Assembly (NCBI GenBank): GCA_022450865.1
Contig: JAKUOQ010000009.1
Span: 1 to 35,039 of the forward strand
Direction: 5' to 3'
From: Nitrospinales bacterium
GTDB taxonomy: Bacteria > Nitrospinota > Nitrospinia > Nitrospinales > VA-1
DNA: 35,039 bases
This document shows, one piece after another, positions 6,394 to 15,732 of this stretch. Below the pieces are notes generated by a model. The model saw only the letters and a list, made by a program, of their open reading frames with translations. It ran no database searches and was not told the origin of the DNA. The position numbers and the translations under genes were made by a program. Within the stretch, counting starts at the first letter, position 1. The number at the start of each line of letters is the position of its first letter.

Positions 6394-8637
6394 ATGAAGG
6401 CAGAAAAAACTTCAGACCTACAAGAAGAGCTCGAAAAAAGGTTTTTGACCTATGCTCTCTCAACAATAGTATCACGCTCTCTTCCTGACGTCCGTGATGG
6501 ACTCAAACCCATTCATCGAAGAATTTTATTTGCCATGGAAAGTATGGGAATGAGTGCCGCCAGCAAACATGTTAAGTCCGCCAAAATTATTGGGGAAGTC
6601 CTGGGTAAATACCATCCTCATGGCGATTCATCCACTTATGAATCAATGGTACGAATGGCTCAAGATTTTTCTATGCGATACCCATTGGTTGATGGGAAGG
6701 GGAATTTTGGATCCATGGATGGCGATTCACCGGCCGCCTACCGATATACAGAAGGTCGATTGACCCCTATCACCGCATTCTTGCTCAGCGATATAAAAAA
6801 AGATACGGTGAATTTTCGCCCTAATTATGACAACACCCTAAAAGAGCCTGTAGTACTACCTTCACGAATGCCAAACCTTTTAATCAATGGTTCATCTGGT
6901 ATCGCAGTGGGAATGGCTTGTTCTTTTCCCAGCCATAATTTACATGAAGTTTTTTCGGCTCTGATTTCTCTCATTGATCAGCCAAAACAAACTATTACTT
7001 CGTTGATGAAACATATTAAAGGTCCTGACTTCCCCACCGAAGGCATCATTCTAAATAGTAAGGCGGAACTAAGAAAGGCTTACGAAACAGGTTCGGGGGC
7101 GGTAAAAATTCGCGGCGAATGGAAAATTGAAGATCTTCCGCGTGGCAAAAAACAGATAATTATTACTTCCATTCCTTACGCGATTAACAAAGCACGAATG
7201 ATAGAAAGAATCGCAGAAATAATTATCTCCAAAAAACTAACTTCTCTAACAGATGTCCGCGATGAAAGTGATGAAAAAGTTCGCGTTGTTCTAGAAATAA
7301 AGAATACCGCTGATCCAGATAAAGTAATGAGTTACCTTTTCAAACACACCGATCTGGATTCAAATTTTCAAATCAATTTCACGTGCCTTAAACCAAATGG
7401 CGAGCCAGCACGGTTATCTTTAATCGAAATCTGCCAGGAGTTCCTTGAGTTTCGCAAACAGGTTGTTACACGCCGCCTTCAATACGAACTTTCTCTTTTA
7501 GAAAAAAGGCTACATATTCTTGTTGGCTTTGCAGCAATTTTTGCAGATCTGGATAAAGCCTTAAAATTAATTCGCTCTTCCAAGTCTAAAAAAGAGGCTC
7601 ACGAAAAAATCCGAAAATATTTTACGTTGGATGATGAGCAAACAATTGCCATCCTTGAGTTTCCTCTTTATCGTTTGGTGTCTATAGAAATGGATAAGAT
7701 TATCACTGAACAAAAAGAAAAATTAAAAGAGAAAAAAGGCATAGTCTCCCTACTTAAATCACCCAAAAAGATTTGGAAAGAAGTTCGAAATGAATTTGAA
7801 GAAATCGATAAAAAATATGGGGACAAAAGAAAAACCAAATTTGGTGCCAGTGAAAGCATTGAATTTAATGCTGAAGATTTTATTGAACATGAAGACGTTC
7901 ATGTTGTTCTAAGCCAAAACGGATGGATTCGGAAACTTAAAACTATCAACGACCCATCCTCCTTGAAATTCAAAGAAAACGATCAATTATTGGGCACTAC
8001 GCCATGCAACACAAAAGATCTTTTGGGGCTTTTCACTTCATTTGGTATTGCTTATGTTGTAAAGGTTTACAACTTACCCTCCACAAGAAGTGGTTTTGGT
8101 GAACCCATACAAAGCCTTTTTAACTTTGCAGATGGAGAAAAAGTAATAGGAATGATTCGTTTTCCAGCAATCCCAAAAGACAATGCAACCGGCCAAAGTA
8201 GCTTAGGTTTTGAAGATGAGGCGGAATATATGGTTGCTAGCGCTAATGGTTATGGCTTCCGTTTTCCAATCTCAAATTTAGGGGAAACCACTCGATCAGG
8301 AAGAAAAATCATGAGCCTGAAAGATGATGACAAGATGATTGCATTTGCTCCCGTCACACACGATCATTTATTTCTCGCAACAGCTGAAGGAAAAGCTTTG
8401 GTTATAGCAGCCGAACATATCACTCAGTTAAGCGGATCTGGAAAAGGTGTTATTTTAATGAAAACCAAAGATAGCCAATTGGTAGGAATTAAATTTGTTA
8501 GCTTGAAAGACAAGGTCACTCTTTCTTTTGATTCGGGTAAAGACAAAGAAATCACTGTCAAAAGTGTCCGAGTTTGCAATCGAGGTACCCAAGGTGTAAT
8601 TCTTTCAAGACGAAAAACCATTGTAAAAATTACATAA
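6394..8637 (+). CDS. parC: DNA topoisomerase IV subunit A (GyrA/ParC family)
   Basis: The DNA-cleaving subunit of a type IIA topoisomerase, 747 residues from the ATG at 6394. The catalytic tyrosine is in AAYRYTEGRL (residue 118). The quinolone-binding region KYHPHGDSSTYESMVRMAQ keeps the Ser (79) and an acidic residue (Glu83) at the two classical positions. The C-terminal half forms a short pinwheel with repeats such as YVVKVYNLP and GRKIMSLKDDDK, and I see no GyrA-box (QRRGGxG). Length matches E. coli ParC (752). An in-frame TTG at 6376 would add six residues, and neither start has a good Shine-Dalgarno. The B subunit starts 4 nt downstream. ParC rather than GyrA is favoured by the missing GyrA-box and the adjacent ParE-length partner. 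Confidence 0.87.
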   Translation: MKAEKTSDLQEELEKRFLTYALSTIVSRSLPDVRDGLKPIHRRILFAMESMGMSAASKHVKSAKIIGEVLGKYHPHGDSSTYESMVRMAQDFSMRYPLVDGKGNFGSMDGDSPAAYRYTEGRLTPITAFLLSDIKKDTVNFRPNYDNTLKEPVVLPSRMPNLLINGSSGIAVGMACSFPSHNLHEVFSALISLIDQPKQTITSLMKHIKGPDFPTEGIILNSKAELRKAYETGSGAVKIRGEWKIEDLPRGKKQIIITSIPYAINKARMIERIAEIIISKKLTSLTDVRDESDEKVRVVLEIKNTADPDKVMSYLFKHTDLDSNFQINFTCLKPNGEPARLSLIEICQEFLEFRKQVVTRRLQYELSLLEKRLHILVGFAAIFADLDKALKLIRSSKSKKEAHEKIRKYFTLDDEQTIAILEFPLYRLVSIEMDKIITEQKEKLKEKKGIVSLLKSPKKIWKEVRNEFEEIDKKYGDKRKTKFGASESIEFNAEDFIEHEDVHVVLSQNGWIRKLKTINDPSSLKFKENDQLLGTTPCNTKDLLGLFTSFGIAYVVKVYNLPSTRSGFGEPIQSLFNFADGEKVIGMIRFPAIPKDNATGQSSLGFEDEAEYMVASANGYGFRFPISNLGETTRSGRKIMSLKDDDKMIAFAPVTHDHLFLATAEGKALVIAAEHITQLSGSGKGVILMKTKDSQLVGIKFVSLKDKVTLSFDSGKDKEITVKSVRVCNRGTQGVILSRRKTIVKIT

Positions 8638-8641
8638 GAAT

Positions 8642-10531
8642 ATGGCTAAATATAACTCTAAAGATATTCAGGTTCTGGAAGGTTTAGAACCAGTACGCAA
8701 AAGGCCAGGAATGTATATAGGGTCTACTTCTTCTGCTGGGCTTCATCACTTACTTTGGGAAATTCTTGACAACAGTGTTGACGAAGCTTTGAACGGATAT
8801 TGCGATAAAATTGAAATCTCACTTACGACCGACCATGAAGTTATTATTAAGGATAATGGCCGGGGCATTCCTGTAGACCTTTTCAAAAAAACCAAAAAGA
8901 GCGCAATGGAGATTTTATTCACAACCCTCCATTCTGGAGGAAAGTTTGGTCAAGACAACTACAAAGTATCAGGAGGACTGCATGGTGTTGGAATGGCCGT
9001 AGTTTGTGCTCTTTCAGAATCTTTAGTAGCTACTTCTCGTAGAGATGGGTTTGAATGGACCCAATCCTATGCGAAAGGAAAACCTCTATCAAAACTAAAA
9101 AAGGGGAAGGCTACGCGCTCTTATGGAACCACCGTATATTTTCGGGCAGACCCAACAATATTCCCTAAAGTTGAATTCAGTGTCAAATTAATTATGGAAC
9201 GGGCTGAATCTAAAGCCTTTCTCAATAAAGGATTGAAAATAAACTTTATTGAAAGTAAAAATAAGCACACCTTCCATTATCCCGACGGCATACAAGATTA
9301 CATAAAAAAGATCGTTGGCAAAAAACCTACTCTAATGGAAAACCCAATTTATGTTGAAAAAGAAGACAAGTTATTACGATTAGAAACCGCTTTTTTATGG
9401 ACACCTGACACAGACACTCAAGTTCTTTCATTTGCAAACTCGATTCGTACTGTCGATGGCGGAACCCATGAAATTGGTTTTCGAAATGGCACAACAAAAG
9501 CCATGCGCGCATATATAGAAAGGAGAAAACTTCTCCCTAAAGAAATCTCTTCCATAACTAGTGATGATGTCCGTGAAGGGTTAATCGCTATAATTAATGT
9601 ATACCTACAAGGTGAAGTAGAATTTCAAGGTCAAACAAAGGGTCGTTTAAATTCTGAAATCGCATCTCAGGTTGAAGTAGTTATCAAACATAGTCTTGAA
9701 CATTTTCTTAATGAAAATCAGACTTTAGGAGATACCTTGGCCCAGCGCATCATTTTATCGGCGCAGGCACGGATTGCCTCTCGACAAGCAAAAGAAGCGG
9801 TTCAACGAAAAACTAATATTTCACATCGTTTAAATCTTCCTGGAAAACTTTCTGATTGCGCGACGACAGATAAAGATCAAGCTGAACTATTCATTTGTGA
9901 AGGAGATTCTGCAGGAGGATCCAGCAAACAAGCCAGAGACCGTAAAACACAGGCCATTCTTCCCATTCGCGGAAAAATTCTCAACGTTGAAACCGCAACC
10001 CTCGCAAAAACCATGGCTAACTCTGAAATACAAAATCTTGTTTCTGCCTGTGGCACTGGACTATTGAACAAATTTGATTACAGCAAATTACGATATGGAA
10101 AAATTATTATAATGACCGATGCGGATGTAGACGGAGCGCATATTTGCACCCTTTTACTCACCTTTTTCTATAGATGTATGCCAGAAATTATTCGTAACGG
10201 ACATCTTTTCATAGCCCAGCCCCCTCTGTACCGGATTGATGTAGGGAAAAAGCTTTATTACGCCGTTACCGAAGAAGAAAAGGATAATATTATAAAAGAT
10301 TTAAATGGAACCCAGTTTGATATCGGTAGATTCAAAGGTTTAGGAGAAATGCCAGCCTCTGATTTAAGGGAAACAACTATGAACAAAAAATCAAGGTCCT
10401 TAATAAAAGTTACATTAAACAATGCGGGAAAAGCTAGCGAAGCGGTTTCCCAGTTAATGGGTAAAAATGCCGAATCCAGATATATTTTTATTAAACAAAA
10501 AGCAGAGTTTGCGAAAGACCTTGATGTTTAA
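8642..10531 (+). CDS. parE: DNA topoisomerase IV subunit B (GyrB/ParE family)
   Basis: The ATPase subunit that pairs with the upstream A subunit. It has 629 residues, the length of ParE (630 in E. coli), and lacks the large insert of long GyrB proteins. The GHKL ATPase domain shows EILDNSVDEAL with catalytic Glu40 and Asn44, DNGRGIP, and the GGLHGVGMAVV lid. The toprim domain shows EGDSAGGSSKQARDRKTQAI and the metal-binding DADVDGAHI. The C-terminus ends RFKGLGEMPASDLRETTM...RYIFIKQKAEFAKDLDV, as usual. The 4-nt gap after parC implies co-transcription. The next gene is convergent (trmFO), and the 76-nt gap holds T-rich sequence but no convincing hairpin. Assignment as ParE rather than a short GyrB rests on length and linkage. 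Confidence 0.88.
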   Translation: MAKYNSKDIQVLEGLEPVRKRPGMYIGSTSSAGLHHLLWEILDNSVDEALNGYCDKIEISLTTDHEVIIKDNGRGIPVDLFKKTKKSAMEILFTTLHSGGKFGQDNYKVSGGLHGVGMAVVCALSESLVATSRRDGFEWTQSYAKGKPLSKLKKGKATRSYGTTVYFRADPTIFPKVEFSVKLIMERAESKAFLNKGLKINFIESKNKHTFHYPDGIQDYIKKIVGKKPTLMENPIYVEKEDKLLRLETAFLWTPDTDTQVLSFANSIRTVDGGTHEIGFRNGTTKAMRAYIERRKLLPKEISSITSDDVREGLIAIINVYLQGEVEFQGQTKGRLNSEIASQVEVVIKHSLEHFLNENQTLGDTLAQRIILSAQARIASRQAKEAVQRKTNISHRLNLPGKLSDCATTDKDQAELFICEGDSAGGSSKQARDRKTQAILPIRGKILNVETATLAKTMANSEIQNLVSACGTGLLNKFDYSKLRYGKIIIMTDADVDGAHICTLLLTFFYRCMPEIIRNGHLFIAQPPLYRIDVGKKLYYAVTEEEKDNIIKDLNGTQFDIGRFKGLGEMPASDLRETTMNKKSRSLIKVTLNNAGKASEAVSQLMGKNAESRYIFIKQKAEFAKDLDV

Positions 10532-10607
10532 CCCCCACCACTTTTTCTTTTAAATTACCCACAATAAAAATATCTTTTTAAAACAAGTAATGACACTTTT
10601 TACTAGA

Positions 10608-11939
10608 TCAAGCAGTAGAACCAATTGAACATTTTAGTTCCTGCTCCCATTTTTGAATTTTCTCTAAAGCATTTAAAGCAATTTTCTGATTTCTCTCCTT
10701 TTTGTCACGTATTTTTATCTCTCCTATCCGAAACAACCCAAAATTTATATTCATCGGTTGAAAATTGTTTACGTTTGAAGTCGTCAAATAATTAATCAAA
10801 GCACCAAGAGCAGTATCTCTGGGGGGTGGTATATAGTCTTTACCTAAAATTTTAGCCACAGCACTCAGACTTGCAAGTAAACCCATACTTGCCGATTCTA
10901 AATAGCCTTCAACTCCTATAATTTGTCCGGCAAAATATGTACCGGGTCGAGATTTTAGCTCTAATTCATTACTCAATAATCCCGGTGAATTGATGAATGT
11001 ATTTCTATGAATAGCACCAAACCGAAAAAATTCAGCTTTCTCTAGACCAGGAATCATGCGCACAAGTCTTTTCTGCTCGGGATATGTTAGTTTCGTTTGA
11101 AAACCTACCAGATTATACGCAGAACTTTCTTTGTTCTCTTTTCGAAGTTGAACAACGGCAAACGCTGTTTTCCCTGTATGTGGATTGATTAATCCTACGG
11201 GTTTTAATGGCCCAAAAGCTAGGGTCTTTGGTCCTCGCTCGGCCAGAACTTCTATGGGCATACAACCTTCAAAATAAACAGGCTTTTCAAACGAAGCCAT
11301 AGGAACTTTTTCTGCGTTGTTTAGTTCCCGAATAAAATCATAATACTGTTTTTCATTCATAGGACAGTTAAGATAATCGGCCCCACCTTTTCCATAACGA
11401 GAAGCAAAAAAAGCTGTATCGTAATCAATTGTATTGGCATCTACAATCGGTGAAAGAGCGTCATAAAAATAAAGGTATTCCTGTCCAATTAATTGAGAAA
11501 TTTCTTTAGATAATTTCGGCGATGTCAATGGACCTGTTGCAATAATAACGGGTCCTGAATCTGGTATTTCGACGATCTCCTGCCGTTTCAATGTAATCAA
11601 AGGATGGTTCGAAATTTTTTTAGTTATTTCCTTTGAAAATAATTCCCGATCAACAGCAAGCGCTGAACCTGCGGGGACGGAGTTTCGATCTCCGGATGAA
11701 ATAACGACTGAATTGAAACTCCGGAGTTCTTCTTTAAGAATAAAGGGTGCTGAATGAGGAAGGTTGTTACCTAAAGAGTTACTGCAAACCAACTCGGCGC
11801 AATTATCAGTTTTGTGTGCAGCAGTGCGACTGACTGAGCGCATTTCATACAAGACAACATGAATACCTCTTTCTGCTGCTTGCCAGGCTGCTTCTGATCC
11901 GGCCAACCCTGCGCCAATTATGGTTAGGAAATCATTCAC
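10608..11939 (-). CDS. trmFO: Folate- and FAD-dependent tRNA (uracil-54-C5)-methyltransferase TrmFO
   Basis: TrmFO makes ribothymidine at position 54 of the tRNA T-loop, using methylene-tetrahydrofolate and FAD instead of S-adenosylmethionine. The 443-residue protein opens with the FAD-binding Rossmann motif IIGAGLAGSEAAWQAAERG (7-25). It then has TDNCAELVCSNSLGNN with the conserved Cys52, and YFEGCMPIEVLAERG containing the second catalytic cysteine. FAGQIIGVEGYLESASMGL near residue 340 is the C-terminal family signature. Length is normal (~435-450). It starts 9 nt after topA ends, on the same strand. A topA-trmFO pair is common in Firmicutes and some Gram-negative phyla. Its presence suggests SAM-dependent TrmA may be absent in this organism, which is inference. 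Confidence 0.96.
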   Translation of the reverse strand: MNDFLTIIGAGLAGSEAAWQAAERGIHVVLYEMRSVSRTAAHKTDNCAELVCSNSLGNNLPHSAPFILKEELRSFNSVVISSGDRNSVPAGSALAVDRELFSKEITKKISNHPLITLKRQEIVEIPDSGPVIIATGPLTSPKLSKEISQLIGQEYLYFYDALSPIVDANTIDYDTAFFASRYGKGGADYLNCPMNEKQYYDFIRELNNAEKVPMASFEKPVYFEGCMPIEVLAERGPKTLAFGPLKPVGLINPHTGKTAFAVVQLRKENKESSAYNLVGFQTKLTYPEQKRLVRMIPGLEKAEFFRFGAIHRNTFINSPGLLSNELELKSRPGTYFAGQIIGVEGYLESASMGLLASLSAVAKILGKDYIPPPRDTALGALINYLTTSNVNNFQPMNINFGLFRIGEIKIRDKKERNQKIALNALEKIQKWEQELKCSIGSTA

Positions 11940-11948
11940 TTAAAATTT

Positions 11949-14207
11949 TCAGGCCGCCACATTGGTCTTTTTGAATCCACATTCTGGACAAAGGATTGAG
12001 GGATCTTCGTTCTTTTTCCACTTTTCAACCATAAAGGGATGTTTACATTCAGGACAAGCTTCAGCTTTTGGTTTATCCCAAGATGTGAATTTGCAATCCG
12101 GATATTTAGTACAGCCGTAAAATGTTCGACCTTTTTTTGACCGGCGAGAAGCAATTTCTCCTTTGCAATCATCCTCCGGGCAGGCGATTCCTAAACCAAT
12201 GGGTTTGGTAAATTTGCAATCAGGATAAGTTGAACAGGCAATAAATTTTCCAAACCTGCCTCGTTTTATGATCAAGGGAGACTTACATAAGTCACAATCG
12301 CCCTCAACTTCATCTGGAGCTTCAGTCTCCCCTTCGCTGCCCGGTTTTTTAATATCTTTGGCATTTTTACAATCTGGGTATCCCGAACAAGCCATAAACT
12401 TACCAAAACGACCCCATTTGATAATCATAGGTTTTTCGCATTTTTCACAAATTTCATCTGTTTCTTCGACTTCGGCTTTGAAGTCTTTCATCTTTTTCTC
12501 TGCTTCTTCAAGGTCTTTTTTGAAAGGAGTATAAAAAGAATGAAGCACTTTTTTCCACTCTATTTTTCCATCTTCAACTTCATCGAGCTGTTCTTCCATT
12601 TTCGCAGTAAACTGAGTAGTCATAATATCTGGAAAGTTTTCTACCAAAAGGTCATTAATCATAAATCCCAACTCAACAGGCTTCAGCCTTCTTTCTTCAT
12701 TTTGGATGTAGTCGCGATCCTTAATCACACTGATAATAGAAGCATAAGTACTGGGTCTTCCAACACCTTTATCTTCGAGTTCTTTAACCAACATCGCCTC
12801 CGTAAATCGGGCCGGTGGTTGAGTAAAATGCTGTTCTGGCAATGTCTCGTGAAGTTTTAATTCCTCACCTTTTGTAAGAGCAGGAAGAATTCTATCACTA
12901 TCCTTCGTTTCTACTTTTTCAGAATTATCATCATCCTGGCTCTCTACGTAGACTTTCATAAAACCCGCAAACTTTAAAATCGAGCCGTTGCTACGAAATA
13001 GGTAATTACCCGATTTAATATCAAACTGGGTCGTATCTAAAACAGCTGGAACCATTTGACAAGATACAAAACGGGACCAGATCAATTGATAAAGACGAAA
13101 TAAATCCTTTTCCAAATGGTCTTTTAGAAAGTTTGGATCTAAGGATACATCGGTTGGACGAATAGCCTCATGGGCTTCTTGTGCAGACTTTTTGCTTTTA
13201 TACATATTTGGTTTTAAAGGTAGATAGTCTTTACCATATCGTTCTGGAATAAAATTTCTAACCTCTTCGAGAGCTTGATCAGATAATCGCACTGAATCTG
13301 TTCGCATATAAGTAATCAGACCAACAGTACCCTTTTTTTCTAACTTTATTCCTTCATATAATTTTTGCGCCAACATCATAGTTTTCTTAGGAGAGAAATT
13401 TAATTTTCGAGATGCTTCCTGTTGCAGGGAACTGGTAATAAATGGGGCGCTGGGATTCCTCTTTCTTTCCTTTTTGGTTATCGACTCAAGAATCAGTGGG
13501 GTGCCCTCCAGATCCTTAAGAATTTTATCGGCGGCATCTTTATTATCAATTTCGGCTTTTTTATCCGCAATTTTTAAAAGCTTTGCCTGGAACTTTGGCT
13601 CACAACTACCTTCCAAATCCAGTGTAATAGACCAATATTCCTTGGATTGGAATGCTTGAATTTCTCTCTCTCTTTCACAAACAATACGCAAGGCTACGGA
13701 TTGGACTCTTCCTGCACTCAAACCCCTATGAACCTTTTTCCATAAAATGGGACTGATTTTATAACCCACTAAACGATCCAAAATACGTCGTGCCTGTTGA
13801 GCATTCACTCTGTCATGATTCAACTCAGTCGGGTTTTCCAAGGCTTCCTTTACCGCCTTTTTGGTTATTTCATTAAACATAACCCGATATATTTTTCCTT
13901 TAGTAAACCTTGCCACTTCGTTTCCAATATGGTGAGCAATCGCTTCACCTTCACGATCCGGGTCGGGAGCCAGATAAATTGTATCTACCTTTTTTGCGGC
14001 GGTTTTCAACTCCTGTAAAATTTTACCTTTTCCCCTAATTGTGATGTAGTCCGGCTCGAAATCATTCTCGACATCGACTCCCAATTTTTTCTTAGGAAGA
14101 TCCTTAAGGTGCCCTACCGAGGCCTTGATAATAAAATCTTTACCTACAATTTTTTTAAGTGTATTCACTTTGGTAGGTGACTCAACGATCAATAACGATT
14201 TACCCAT
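11949..14207 (-). CDS. topA: DNA topoisomerase I with four C-terminal zinc ribbons
   Basis: A 752-residue type IA topoisomerase that relaxes negative supercoils. The toprim domain shows IVESPTK (Glu9) and DPDREGE (Asp82, Asp84, Glu86). The active-site tyrosine is Tyr300 in GLITYMRTDSVRLS. VNAQQARRILDRLVGY and AGRVQSVALRIV are core signatures. The C-terminus has four cysteine modules starting CEKCEKPMIIKWGRFGKF, CDLCKSPLIIKRGRFGKF, CPEDDCKGEIASRRSKKGRTF and CPECKHPFMVEKW, each with a second cysteine pair. The first two share a WGRFGKFxACSxYPDC pattern and look like a recent duplication. The ATG lies just after GAGGAAAT at suitable spacing. trmFO follows after 9 nt. Family identification is certain. 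Confidence 0.97.
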   Translation of the reverse strand: MGKSLLIVESPTKVNTLKKIVGKDFIIKASVGHLKDLPKKKLGVDVENDFEPDYITIRGKGKILQELKTAAKKVDTIYLAPDPDREGEAIAHHIGNEVARFTKGKIYRVMFNEITKKAVKEALENPTELNHDRVNAQQARRILDRLVGYKISPILWKKVHRGLSAGRVQSVALRIVCEREREIQAFQSKEYWSITLDLEGSCEPKFQAKLLKIADKKAEIDNKDAADKILKDLEGTPLILESITKKERKRNPSAPFITSSLQQEASRKLNFSPKKTMMLAQKLYEGIKLEKKGTVGLITYMRTDSVRLSDQALEEVRNFIPERYGKDYLPLKPNMYKSKKSAQEAHEAIRPTDVSLDPNFLKDHLEKDLFRLYQLIWSRFVSCQMVPAVLDTTQFDIKSGNYLFRSNGSILKFAGFMKVYVESQDDDNSEKVETKDSDRILPALTKGEELKLHETLPEQHFTQPPARFTEAMLVKELEDKGVGRPSTYASIISVIKDRDYIQNEERRLKPVELGFMINDLLVENFPDIMTTQFTAKMEEQLDEVEDGKIEWKKVLHSFYTPFKKDLEEAEKKMKDFKAEVEETDEICEKCEKPMIIKWGRFGKFMACSGYPDCKNAKDIKKPGSEGETEAPDEVEGDCDLCKSPLIIKRGRFGKFIACSTYPDCKFTKPIGLGIACPEDDCKGEIASRRSKKGRTFYGCTKYPDCKFTSWDKPKAEACPECKHPFMVEKWKKNEDPSILCPECGFKKTNVAA

Positions 14208-14277
14208 ATTTCCTCACTTAATTTTTTTAACACAATTAGAAAAGTAATTACCCTTTTTAGCTGATGAACCAAACCCC

Positions 14278-14291
14278 TCAACTCGAGTTGA
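14278..14291. repeat. 14-nt perfect palindrome upstream of topA
   Basis: TCAACTCGAGTTGA (14278-14291) is perfectly self-complementary and sits about 70 nt upstream of the topA start, in the 284-nt gap between topA and the TolC-like gene. It could be an operator. It lacks a loop and a T-run and so is not a terminator. The same gap holds a weaker TTTCACT/AGTGAAA inverted repeat (14405-14411 with 14423-14429). Confidence 0.35.
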
Positions 14292-14491
14292 AATAGTGTA
14301 GCCGAAACTTGCGCTAGAGACAAATCGCTGTTTTAAATCAAATTATAGAAATAGAACCTTTATACAGATAAAAGAGAAAAAACTTGCTAAGGAGAGCTAA
14401 AACCTTTCACTTTTTAATATTCAGTGAAAAATTATCCTGGCAAGACCCGCCATAATATGCAAATTTAACCATTATTTTATAGCATGCAGTT

Positions 14492-15283
14492 TCATATATT
14501 GTTATCGCGATCCAACTTGGCAACCAAAAGATTAAAATTGTAAACAGAGTCATAATAGCCATTCAAAACACGAGTGTAGATAATGAGAGCTTGAAAAAGA
14601 TCACCTGAATCACCGATACCAAAATCATAATTGGCGACCTCGCTTACCAATAAAGCCCGCGTCATTTTTCTATTTTTTCTAGCCAATTGCATTTTTTTCT
14701 TCGCTTCAATAACTTGCAAAAAACCCTTTTTTAATATCAGTTCTCTTTTAAGTTTTCCTGAATGTTTACTGTAATTCTCCTCCCATGCATCAAAATTGTT
14801 TAATTCGAACTTAATAGGCGAAATACTTGGCTCTACTAATTCTGCATTAGGTGAGTATTTATTACCAAGGCTAGCAGAGAGTGATAAGCGCGAAATTTGT
14901 AAATCCGTCTCTACTTCATAAATGTTATTTAATGTTCCTGCTAAACCCAGTTTTAGTTTTGTAATATCAGATTGGCTGATATCTTCCTCGCCCTCATCAT
15001 ATTTTTCTTCTGCTTTGCTAACAGCTTTTTCAAAATGCCCCTTAACCTCGTTAAGTATCTCCAGTTTTTGATCCAAATACTGAATTTGATAATAAAATTT
15101 TTTAATCTTAAATAGTGCCTCCTGTAAGGCCATAGAGTTATTTTTTTCGGAAAAAGAAGTGCGCGCTGCGTTAAGAATATTATTTAGCGAAGGAATCGGT
15201 GTAATTTCACCCGCAAAAGAGGTAGAAATATTTGTTAAAGAACCCAACAGTAATATACAAAGCCATATTTGTAATCGGCGCAT
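14492..15283 (-). CDS. Short TolC-like exported protein
   Basis: A 263-residue protein with a clear signal peptide (MRRLQIWLCILLLGSL, cleavage near residue 24 at SFAG-E). The mature part is almost wholly alpha-helical. It resembles one half of an outer-membrane efflux (TolC/OEP) repeat: EKAVSKAEEKYDEGEEDISQ, then a long helix ending SLSASLGNKY, and later VSEVANYDFGIGDSGDLFQA with YYDSVYNFNLLVAKLDRD. Full TolC proteins are 420-490 residues with two such repeats, so this would be a half-length member or a relative that does not form a channel alone. No membrane-fusion protein or pump gene is adjacent; it stands alone between topA and a structured intergenic region. The resemblance is to helical pattern and the C-terminal motif only, so the family call is moderate. 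Confidence 0.6.
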   Translation of the reverse strand: MRRLQIWLCILLLGSLTNISTSFAGEITPIPSLNNILNAARTSFSEKNNSMALQEALFKIKKFYYQIQYLDQKLEILNEVKGHFEKAVSKAEEKYDEGEEDISQSDITKLKLGLAGTLNNIYEVETDLQISRLSLSASLGNKYSPNAELVEPSISPIKFELNNFDAWEENYSKHSGKLKRELILKKGFLQVIEAKKKMQLARKNRKMTRALLVSEVANYDFGIGDSGDLFQALIIYTRVLNGYYDSVYNFNLLVAKLDRDNNI

Positions 15284-15386
15284 AAATTCCTCGAAAGGGA
15301 GATTTTGATTTAGAAACTATATTAATTCAAAAAGGATAAGAAGATATATTTTTTGAAGGTAAGATATAAACATAAAGAAGCTAAAA

Positions 15387-15482
15387 AGGGGCACTAAACT
15401 TCGAAAAAGAAAACTTGATGGCAACCAAGAATATTCTTTTCTTTATAAATATACCCTATTGGGTAAGAAGTTTAGTGCCCCT
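15387..15482. repeat. 16-bp perfect inverted repeat enclosing a 64-nt structured core
   Basis: AGGGGCACTAAACTTC (15387-15402) is exactly complementary to GAAGTTTAGTGCCCCT (15467-15482). The core can form further stems: AAAGAAAA/TTTTCTTT (15406-15413 with 15437-15444) and TACCC/GGGTA with a TATT loop (15452-15456 with 15461-15465). CTTG/CAAG and the palindrome AAGAATATTCTT are alternatives. On the minus strand the outer stem runs into a short T-run (15383-15387), so it may terminate protease-operon transcripts or form the 3' end of a small RNA. The other reading is a tiny mobile element with terminal inverted repeats, but I found no clear target-site duplication. Confidence 0.7.
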
Positions 15483-15705
15483 AGAATATTGAAAATGTAC
15501 CATACGCCCCCCCTTCTGTCAATTTCATAATAAGTAAAGCCCATGATAGTGATTTATTTATTGACAAAATTATTCTTTAAAAACAATAATTTAACAACTT
15601 ATCGTCAAATAACACTTCATTTTAGTGAAATTAAAGAACTTAATTAAGCAAATCTTAACTTCAAAGAACAGTATAAGTTTTGCCTAATTTTAAGGCATTT
15701 ATTTA

Positions 15706-15732
15706 AATATTAAGAAATATTCTCTTAATATT
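15706..15732 (-). terminator. AT-rich hairpin after the site-2 protease gene
   Basis: AATATTAAGA (15706-15715) is fully complementary to TCTTAATATT (15723-15732) with a 7-nt loop, starting 16 nt past the protease stop codon. The stem has almost no GC and the following minus-strand sequence is only moderately T-rich. It is therefore a weak terminator candidate or an mRNA 3'-end stabiliser. Confidence 0.3.

Noticed and set aside
12268-12534. Plus-strand frame opposite the topA zinc ribbons
   Set aside because: Shadow of cysteine-rich repeats in topA; no domain match.
15561-15590. TTGACA with a downstream AATAAT-like box on the plus strand
   Set aside because: It would transcribe only antisense to the site-2 protease gene and lies in low-complexity AT sequence; not supportable.
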